Positions 5,819 to 11,561 of a stretch of 27,523 bases of DNA are shown in pieces (the stretch's first letter is position 1; every line of letters starts with the position of its first letter). The position numbers and the translations under genes were made by a program. Below the pieces are notes generated by a model. It searched no databases. It was not told the DNA's origin and worked only from the letters and a program-made list of their open reading frames with translations. This DNA is from a virus: the IMG/VR virus record IMGVR_UViG_3300030103_000677, positions 1-27,523 of that record, one strand, 5' to 3'.

Positions 5819-6429
5819 CTATAACAAACGAGGACAATATGCAACTAATGGCAAGATATGAAGATAACTACTTTGACCTTGCTATTGTAGACCCACCTTA
5901 TGGGATAGGCGATAAATTTAAAGGGGGGGGAACTGGAAAAATGAATTTTAACGAGGTAGTACATAAAGGTTGGGATTTAGAAAGACCTTCAAAAGAATAT
6001 TTTGACGAATTATTTAGGGTTTCTAAAAATCAAATAATATGGGGTGGAAATTACTTTTTTGACAATTTACAAAGCAGTAGGTGTTTTATTGTTTGGGATA
6101 AAAAGGTTAGTGAAGATTTTAGTTTAGCTATGGCGGAGTTGGCTTGGACTTCTTTTGATAAATTAGCTAAAATTTTTAGAATGTCCGTCCCTAAAACCGG
6201 GGGTAAAATACATCCTACACAAAAGCCGGTTAAATTATATGAATGGCTTTTAATGAATTACGCTAAAGAGGGAGATAAGATATTAGACACACATTTAGGT
6301 AGTGGCTCAATAGCAATAGCTTGTCATAACTTAGGGTATGATTTAACAGCTTGTGAATTAGACAAAGAGTATTACGATGCAGCAATGAAAAGAATAGAGC
6401 AACACAAAGCACAACAAAGATTGTTCTAA
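5815..6429 (+). CDS. DNA methyltransferase, DPPY type, beta-class order
   Basis: A 204-residue amino-methyltransferase. The catalytic motif DPPYGIG is at 26-32, IHPTQKP at 132-138, and the SAM-binding motif DTHLGSGSIAIA at 158-169, so catalysis precedes SAM binding (beta-like order). It is short and has little room for a separate target-recognition domain, as in many phage orphan enzymes. It would methylate N6-adenine or N4-cytosine; the site is unknown. No cognate restriction nuclease is adjacent, so protection from host restriction is likely. A G8 tract at 5923-5930 encodes KGGGTG in frame, notable in such AT-rich DNA and a potential slippage site. Starts at an ATGA overlap. Confidence 0.9.
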   Translation: MTITNEDNMQLMARYEDNYFDLAIVDPPYGIGDKFKGGGTGKMNFNEVVHKGWDLERPSKEYFDELFRVSKNQIIWGGNYFFDNLQSSRCFIVWDKKVSEDFSLAMAELAWTSFDKLAKIFRMSVPKTGGKIHPTQKPVKLYEWLLMNYAKEGDKILDTHLGSGSIAIACHNLGYDLTACELDKEYYDAAMKRIEQHKAQQRLF

Positions 6430-6440
6430 AAAAAAATAAG

Positions 6441-6467
6441 TTTGTTTATATATTATTGAATAAACAA
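6441..6467 (+). promoter_or_regulatory. TTATATATTA-type late motif with inverted repeat, before terminase genes
   Basis: TTTGTTTATATATTATTGAA begins at 6441 and contains the TTATATATTA core shared with four other late sites. Unlike the others it does not end on ATG; the gene starts at 6480. Arms TTGTTTAT (6442-6449) and ATAAACAA (6460-6467) form an 8-bp inverted repeat with a 10-base spacer, a possible operator. Confidence 0.5.
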
Positions 6468-6479
6468 TCTTTTTCAATT

Positions 6480-6749
6480 ATGGACAAAAGAGTAAACAAT
6501 GGTGGTGCAAGACAAGGTGCTGGTAGAAAGCCAAAGGCACAAGAGCAAAAGCTAATAGAACGCTTAGACAATATAATAGACAAAGACGAAGCAATAGAAA
6601 CATTAGGTAAGTTAGTATCTAAGGGCGATATGAGAGCCTTACAGACCTATTTAAGCTATCGTTATGGAAAGCCTAAAGAAAGTATGGACATCAATAGTTC
6701 TGAGGGCTTAAACATCAATTTTAGAGATTTAATAAAGTTCGTTGATTGA
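6480..6749 (+). CDS. Putative small terminase subunit
   Basis: The ATG at 6480 (MDKRVNNGGARQGAGRKPKA) gives 89 residues; an in-frame TTG at 6456 falls inside the upstream motif and is rejected. The GGARQGAGRKPKA start is typical of DNA-packaging small subunits and other phage DNA-binding proteins. It is followed by two helices (ERLDNIIDKDEAIETLGKLV; ALQTYLSYRYGKP) that could form the HTH/oligomerisation unit. It sits directly before the large terminase and overlaps it by eight bases, which is the main reason for the call. It is shorter than most TerS proteins. Confidence 0.7.
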   Translation: MDKRVNNGGARQGAGRKPKAQEQKLIERLDNIIDKDEAIETLGKLVSKGDMRALQTYLSYRYGKPKESMDINSSEGLNINFRDLIKFVD

Positions 6750-7950
6750 GGTAAAGAAAAAATATATGCCTATTATTGAAAACGATAGTAGGTACTTTAT
6801 TGTTAGTGGTGGGCGTGGGTCTGGGAAGTCATTTTCAGTAAACGCCCTTTTAGTTATGCTTACTTATGAAGCTGGGCACGTTATACTATTTACACGCTAC
6901 ACATTAACCTCAGCATACATCTCAATTATACCAGAGTTCTTAGACAAGTTAGAGCAGTTCGGCTCGATAGAACACTTCCACATAACTAAAGACGAGATAA
7001 TAAACAAAAAAACTGGTAGCAAGATAATCTTTAGAGGTATCAAGACATCAAGTGGCGACCAGACAGCAAACCTTAAATCTCTGCAAGGCATAACCACTTG
7101 GGTAGTAGATGAAGCAGAAGAACTAACAGACGAGCAGAAGTTTGACACAATAGACCTAAGTGTAAGGCAACAAGGTAAAGCCAATAGAGTAATACTGATA
7201 TTAAACCCCACAACCAAAGAACACTTTATATACAGACGTTTCTTTGAGGAACGAGGGGTACAAGAGGGAAGCAATACACAGAAAGAAAACACAACGTACA
7301 TACATACCACTTACATAGACAACATAGACAATCTCTCTAAAAGCTACATAGACCAAATAGACCAAATGCGTAAGCGTAGACCAGAGAAGTACAAACAACA
7401 AATGCTTGGTGCTTGGATGAGTAAAGCTGAGGGGGTTATATTTAGCAACTGGAGTATCGGAGAGTTTAAAAGAAGTAGCGTAAGTGTGTGGGGTCAAGAT
7501 TATGGCTTCGCTGCAGACCCAAGTACCTTAGTAGAGGTAAACATAAACACCAGCACAAAGACAATCTATTTAAAGGAATGTTTTTACTTGCCAAGGCTTA
7601 CCACATCACAAATAGCAGAACTAAACCTTAAACACGCTAATAGTGGTTTAATTGTAGGGGATAGCGCAGAGCCAAGGCTACTAAGCGAAATAAAAGCTAA
7701 AGGGTGTAACGTAAAGCCAAGCATAAAAGGTCAAGGGAGTGTAACGTACGGAATTAGCCTTCTACAAGATTATGACTTAGTTGTAAGTCCAGACAGTACA
7801 AACCTCATCAAAGAGTTAAACAATTACCGCTGGTTAGAACGCAAAAGCAACACACCAATAGACAAGTACAATCACTTAATAGATGCGATTAGATACGCAG
7901 TAGGCTACCAGTTGCAAAACCCAAATAGAGGTAAGTATATAGTTCACTAA
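6742..7950 (+). CDS. terL: Large terminase subunit (ATPase/nuclease)
   Basis: The 402-residue packaging motor has both expected domains. ATPase: Walker A GGRGSGKS (23-30), Walker B VVDEAEE (121-127) and coupling motif LNPT (154-157). Nuclease (RNase H-like): D253 in WGQDYGF, D307 in IVGDSAEP, and D381 with the preceding DKYNHLI (HLIDAIRYA), which are candidate metal ligands. It resembles the PBSX/XtmB-like terminases of Firmicutes and Bacteroidetes phages. The start is probably TTG at 6742, overlapping the small subunit and keeping the EVKKKYMPI helix; an ATG at 6766 is possible. It cuts and translocates phage DNA into proheads. Confidence 0.95.
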   Translation: MIEVKKKYMPIIENDSRYFIVSGGRGSGKSFSVNALLVMLTYEAGHVILFTRYTLTSAYISIIPEFLDKLEQFGSIEHFHITKDEIINKKTGSKIIFRGIKTSSGDQTANLKSLQGITTWVVDEAEELTDEQKFDTIDLSVRQQGKANRVILILNPTTKEHFIYRRFFEERGVQEGSNTQKENTTYIHTTYIDNIDNLSKSYIDQIDQMRKRRPEKYKQQMLGAWMSKAEGVIFSNWSIGEFKRSSVSVWGQDYGFAADPSTLVEVNINTSTKTIYLKECFYLPRLTTSQIAELNLKHANSGLIVGDSAEPRLLSEIKAKGCNVKPSIKGQGSVTYGISLLQDYDLVVSPDSTNLIKELNNYRWLERKSNTPIDKYNHLIDAIRYAVGYQLQNPNRGKYIVH

Positions 7951-7951
7951 T

Positions 7952-8695
7952 ATGAAAACAGATTTAATAAAAGGAGAATGCTTAGAGGTAATGAAGTCAA
8001 TACCAGACGGCTCAGTACACGCAATAATAACAGACCCACCCTACGGAACAACAGCCTGTAAATGGGATAGTGTAATAGATTTTGAATTGATGTGGGAACA
8101 ATTAAATAGAATAATAAAGCCAAACGGTGCGATAGTTTTGTTTGGTGCTGAGCCGTTTTCAAGCGCTTTGAGAATGTCAAATATTAAAAATTACAAATAC
8201 GATTGGGTTTGGCAAAAGCCAAAAGGGACGGGACATTTGAACGCAAAGAGAATGCCTTTAAATGATTTTGAAAACATAAGTGTATTTTATAAAAAGCAAT
8301 CAACCTACAACCCTCAATTCACAAAAGGCGAGCCTTACAAGAGATTAAACGCGAATAAAAACGCTTTAAGCAAGGGTTGCTACGGCAAAACAAACGAAAG
8401 TCACGACACTATAAACAAGGGTAGGCGATACCCGAAAAGAGTTTTAAACTTTCAAAGCGACAGTCAGCGCTTCGGCAGTTTGCACCCAACACAAAAACCC
8501 GTTGCTTTAATGGAGTACCTAATCAAAACCTACACTAACGAGAATGAAACTGTTTTAGATTTTACAATGGGGTCAGGAACTACAGGTGTAGCTTGTGTTA
8601 ATACTAAAAGGAATTTTATAGGTATTGAGTTAGACGATAAGTACTACAACATAGCAAAACAAAGAATAGGACAAGCACAATTAAAACTGTTCTAA
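7952..8695 (+). CDS. DNA methyltransferase, DPPY type, second copy
   Basis: A 247-residue enzyme with ITDPPYGTTACKWD (catalytic DPPY at 28-31), LHPTQKPVALMEYL (177-190) and SAM-binding DFTMGSGTTGVA (203-214), in beta-class order. It is not a close copy of the 5815 enzyme: the region between (residues about 80-170, WVWQKPKGTGHLNAKRMPL onward) is a longer, basic, probably target-recognising section. It starts two bases after the terminase stop, an unusual site for a methyltransferase, suggesting insertion as a separate cassette into the packaging module. Modification would be N6-adenine or N4-cytosine; sequence specificity is unknown. Confidence 0.9.
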   Translation: MKTDLIKGECLEVMKSIPDGSVHAIITDPPYGTTACKWDSVIDFELMWEQLNRIIKPNGAIVLFGAEPFSSALRMSNIKNYKYDWVWQKPKGTGHLNAKRMPLNDFENISVFYKKQSTYNPQFTKGEPYKRLNANKNALSKGCYGKTNESHDTINKGRRYPKRVLNFQSDSQRFGSLHPTQKPVALMEYLIKTYTNENETVLDFTMGSGTTGVACVNTKRNFIGIELDDKYYNIAKQRIGQAQLKLF

Positions 8696-8707
8696 AATAT
8701 TTTAAAA

Positions 8708-8726
8708 TTGTTTATATATTAATATG
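8708..8726 (+). promoter_or_regulatory. Late motif ending on the start codon (before 8724)
   Basis: TTGTTTATATATTAATATG ends on the ATG of the gene at 8724. It shares the TTATATATTA core with 6441, 16141, 17496 and 19731. The TATATA at -11 to -6 relative to the ATG would fit a -10-type element for a leaderless transcript. Confidence 0.55.
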
Positions 8727-9380
8727 AAAGTTAATCTAAGAATACCTACAAGCCTTAACGAGATAACACTTGGACAATACCAAGAGTTTGCAAAGTTAGA
8801 TGGCAAGTTAGAAGATACACACGATACAGCGATACAACTTAAGATTGTAGAGATATTTTGTAAAGTGCCAGAGATAGTAGTACGCAATATGAAAGCCACA
8901 GACATAGCTGAGGTATGCGAGATTATAAATACTATGTTTGACACTAACCACCAGCTTATAAATAAGTTTAGCTTAGGTGGTGTAGATTATGGCTTCATCC
9001 CAGAGTTAGACGATATGACCTTTGGCGAGTATATGGACTTAGACACTTTCATAGGAGATAACGATAATTTACACAGAGCAGTAAACGTACTATTTAGACC
9101 AATAGAACACAAGCGAGGCACAAGGTACACAATAAAGCAATACGACCCAGACACAAGCGATAACGCTAAGGACTTTCCCTTAGATGTAGTATTAGGTGCT
9201 ATTGTTTTTTTTTACAGTTTAGGCAAGGACTTATCGATGGTTATGCTGAACTCTTTGGACACGAAGAACGAGAAGGCTTTAGCACAGCATCTAATTTCAC
9301 ATCCAAGTGGGGATGGTTTAATGCCCTCTTTGGCATCGCTCAAGGCGATATTACAAGATTTAAAAATATCACTGAACTAA
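8724..9380 (+). CDS. Phage assembly protein, frame-0 product (tail-assembly-chaperone candidate)
   Basis: The frame-0 reading gives 218 residues. Residues 1-163 are convincing: MKVNLRIPTSLNEITLGQYQ, VPEIVVRNMKATDIAEVCEI and PLDVVLGAIVFF, with usual codons. After the T9 tract at 9205-9213 the frame-0 codons change (tcg, ctg, acg, ccc, ctc, gcg), while the -1 frame shows normal codons and a family-like sequence. The frame-0 tail (about residues 164-218) is therefore probably not the main product. Position at the head of the tail block suggests an assembly role such as a G/GT-like chaperone, which is inference. The start codon is part of a late-promoter motif. Confidence 0.7.
   Translation: MKVNLRIPTSLNEITLGQYQEFAKLDGKLEDTHDTAIQLKIVEIFCKVPEIVVRNMKATDIAEVCEIINTMFDTNHQLINKFSLGGVDYGFIPELDDMTFGEYMDLDTFIGDNDNLHRAVNVLFRPIEHKRGTRYTIKQYDPDTSDNAKDFPLDVVLGAIVFFYSLGKDLSMVMLNSLDTKNEKALAQHLISHPSGDGLMPSLASLKAILQDLKISLN
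9205..9213 (+). other. T9 slippery tract, -1 frameshift or transcriptional slippage site
   Basis: Nine consecutive T residues read GTT TTT TTT TAC in frame 0. A T TTT TTT heptamer allows a -1 shift to TTT TTA CAG, entering the open -1 frame that runs to 9466. A T10 reading (sequencing error or RNA polymerase slippage adding a U) gives the same fusion. Confidence 0.6.
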
Positions 9381-9466
9381 ATGTACACCAGTGCTTAACA
9401 TATTTAGAATACACAAAAGAAAAAAACCAAATAGAAGCATCACAGATTAAAAACAAATTCAAATAA
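9212..9466 (+). CDS. -1-frame C-terminal extension of the 8724 gene (84 codons)
   Basis: Starting at TTA (9212-9214) after a -1 shift, the frame stays open for 84 codons to TAA at 9464-9466, six bases before the next ATG. It contains QGLIDGYAELFGHEEREGF, FTSKWGWFNALFGIAQGD and ITRFKNITELNVHQCLTYLE, ending EASQIKNKFK. The codons are those preferred elsewhere (gaa, aca, ttt, ggc). The WGW and LNVHQCLTYLEY patterns look like a conserved phage protein end. Without it, 92 bases after 9380 would be empty in an otherwise gapless operon. The fused protein would be about 247 residues. Confidence 0.7.
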   Translation, partial: LQFRQGLIDGYAELFGHEEREGFSTASNFTSKWGWFNALFGIAQGDITRFKNITELNVHQCLTYLEYTKEKNQIEASQIKNKFK

Positions 9467-9472
9467 CAGATA

Positions 9473-9943
9473 ATGAGCCAACAAGGAATTAGAGGGTTTT
9501 ACCAAATTACAGAAACAATAGAAACACAGCTTTTGAGCGATGTAAATGTAAACACAGTTACAACTGGCGATATATTCGACATTGACTTATCTAAGCAAAG
9601 CATCTTTCCTTTGGCGCACATTATCGTTAATTCAGTAACACTACAAGAACAAGTAATATCTTTTAACATAACTGTTATGGCTATGGATATTGTTGATGAA
9701 AGCAAGGAAGCTACTACTGACATATTCAGAGGCAACAACAATGAGCAAGATGTACTTAACACACAATTAGCAGTTTTGAATAAATTAGTAATGGTGCTTA
9801 GACGAGGCGATTTATACAGCGATAAGTTTCAGCTTGAGGGCGATGCATCACTTGAGCCATTTTATGAAAGGTTTGATAATCGACTTGCTGGGTACGCTGC
9901 AACAATGGATATAATAATACATAACGATATTACTATATGTTAG
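9473..9943 (+). CDS. Head-tail / tail-terminator-like structural protein
   Basis: A 156-residue protein starting six bases after the -1-frame stop at 9466. It is strand-rich (DVNVNTVTTGDIFDIDLSKQ, IIVNSVTLQEQVISFNITVM) with an NTQLAVLNKLVMVLRRGDLY helix and a LAGYAATMDIIIHNDITIC end. The layout, an alpha/beta protein of about 150 residues immediately before an HK97-gp10-like protein, resembles tail-terminator or tail-completion proteins. No strong family signature is visible, so the specific role is inferred from context. It overlaps the next gene by seven bases. Confidence 0.6.
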   Translation: MSQQGIRGFYQITETIETQLLSDVNVNTVTTGDIFDIDLSKQSIFPLAHIIVNSVTLQEQVISFNITVMAMDIVDESKEATTDIFRGNNNEQDVLNTQLAVLNKLVMVLRRGDLYSDKFQLEGDASLEPFYERFDNRLAGYAATMDIIIHNDITIC

Positions 9944-10446
9944 CAGATAAGTTTTTAAGGGATGAACTAAACAAGTTTGCTAAGTACGTTATTCAACAAT
10001 CACGAAGCAACTTATCTAAGGGCAAAAAGAACGCATCTAAGGAACTTTATAACTCTTTGGGTTACCAAGTATCACAAAGCGCACAAAAAACGTCCTTAGC
10101 CTTTAATATGGCTGACTATGGTAAGTTTCAAGACAAAGGGGTAAGCGGAACACAAAAGAAATACAACACGCCTTACAAGTACACTAACAAGATGCCACCC
10201 ACTAAGTCATTAGATAGTTGGGTAGTTAGAAAGGGAATTGCACCAAGAGGCTCTGGCGGTAAGTTCGTAAAGCGTGAAGGGATAAAGTTTGCAATAGCAA
10301 AGGCGATTAAAAAAAGAGGTATAAGACCAAGTTTGTTTTTTACAAAACCATTCGAGGCTGCTTTTAAAAGATTACCAGATGAGTTAGTAGAGGCTTACTC
10401 AATAGGCTTAGAGAAACAAATACAAGTAAACATTAACAAGAAATGA
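9937..10446 (+). CDS. HK97 gp10-like tail-completion / head-tail protein
   Basis: The 169-residue basic protein has a MADYGKFQDKGVSGTQKKYN segment (about 59-78), of the YGxxxxxG type seen in gp10-like proteins, followed by LDSWVVRKGI and a IRPSLFFTKPFEAAFKRLPD helix (about 128-147). Length and charge match HK97 gp10-like minor proteins that help join the tail to the connector. The N-terminal region (FAKYVIQQSRSNLSKGKKNA) is a basic helix. It overlaps both neighbours (7 and 4 bases). Confidence 0.6.
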   Translation: MLADKFLRDELNKFAKYVIQQSRSNLSKGKKNASKELYNSLGYQVSQSAQKTSLAFNMADYGKFQDKGVSGTQKKYNTPYKYTNKMPPTKSLDSWVVRKGIAPRGSGGKFVKREGIKFAIAKAIKKRGIRPSLFFTKPFEAAFKRLPDELVEAYSIGLEKQIQVNINKK

Positions 10447-11561
10447 GCAAGATAAACGTAAGAAGTCCGTACTATATAACTACTGGCACAGTAACAAACC
10501 TAACAAGCACACAGCTTGAGTTGTATATATATCAAGGTACACAGACAACAAACAGAGGCACACGCATCTACCTTTTAAATTCCTTTGCGGTTAATAACGT
10601 ATGCACTTTTGAAATAGCGGAACTTGTAAGAGATTACTTTACTAATGTATTTGATGGAGATTACTCAACAGACATCTGGTGGGTAGATTATAGAACAACA
10701 CAATTTATACAAGGTGTAGCGCAAACCACAAGCGGTTACACGCAACTTAAAGCCTTTTTCGGCTATGGTTTGTTTGAGGATGGTGCAAACCCTACAAACA
10801 ACCAAGCGGTTTTACAATCAAACACTAAGATAGTTAAGCTTGATGATGCACCAGCGGTTATATCTGTAGATACATCTTTAGCAACACAAGTAACATACTT
10901 AAACAACGGAACACAAGTATATACTAAAGCAATAAGCACAAGCACTAATAGTAACGCACAAATAGAATACGTTACAAGCGGTGTAAATGGCTCAGACGAG
11001 TTCGAAGATAGAGTTATACAAGATGGCGGTACTTTTGAGGGTAGCGATTGCCTTACAGCTTTTGAGGGCGAATATACACTATTTGACTTTGACACAATCT
11101 TAGTAGATAGTTCTACTGGCGTTACAAAGCTAACAGTAGCAAACGAAAGCGAATGTAAGTTTACGCCTTACAAGATTACGTTTATAAATAAGTTTGGGGT
11201 GTTGCAAGATATATGGTTTTTTAAACGCACAAACGAAACGCTAACAACCAAAACAGAGAAGTTTAAAAAGAATATAATTAGTAGTGCAAGTTACAGCATA
11301 AGCAACCACCAAGATAAGACACTAACCAAAAATGGTAAAGAGAAACTAACCCTTAATACTGGCTACTACCCAGAAGCTTACAACGAGGTCTTTAAAGAGA
11401 TGCAACTAAGTGAGGACTGTTGGATTGAGATAAACTCTAAGACCTTACCAATACAAGTTACAAGCAGTTCATTTGCTTACAAGACACAACTAAACGACAA
11501 GATTATAAACTACACAATAGAGATAGAGTTTGCTTTTGACACAATAAACAACATACGCTAA
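10443..11561 (+). CDS. Minor tail / structural protein (372 aa)
   Basis: A Thr-, Asn- and Ser-rich, mostly beta-strand protein typical of virion components. It begins SKINVRSPYYITTGTVTNLT, with a LELYIYQGTQTTNRGTRIYL strand pair. The C-terminal half contains ECKFTPYKITFINKFGVLQD, IWFFKRTNE, TLNTGYYPEAYNEVFKEMQL and YTIEIEFAFDTINNIR. No catalytic motif is visible. Position between the connector-like genes and the large 862-residue protein, upstream of the tape measure, suggests a distal-tail or baseplate component. Starts at an ATGA overlap. Confidence 0.65.
   Translation: MSKINVRSPYYITTGTVTNLTSTQLELYIYQGTQTTNRGTRIYLLNSFAVNNVCTFEIAELVRDYFTNVFDGDYSTDIWWVDYRTTQFIQGVAQTTSGYTQLKAFFGYGLFEDGANPTNNQAVLQSNTKIVKLDDAPAVISVDTSLATQVTYLNNGTQVYTKAISTSTNSNAQIEYVTSGVNGSDEFEDRVIQDGGTFEGSDCLTAFEGEYTLFDFDTILVDSSTGVTKLTVANESECKFTPYKITFINKFGVLQDIWFFKRTNETLTTKTEKFKKNIISSASYSISNHQDKTLTKNGKEKLTLNTGYYPEAYNEVFKEMQLSEDCWIEINSKTLPIQVTSSSFAYKTQLNDKIINYTIEIEFAFDTINNIR

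Noticed and set aside
7201-7497. Minus-strand frames opposite the large terminase
   Set aside because: The + strand encodes clear Walker A/B and nuclease motifs here; the minus frame has no recognisable domain.
8692-8707. AAAATATTTT palindrome after the second methyltransferase as a terminator
   Set aside because: AT-only stem with no stable hairpin or clear T tract beyond background composition.
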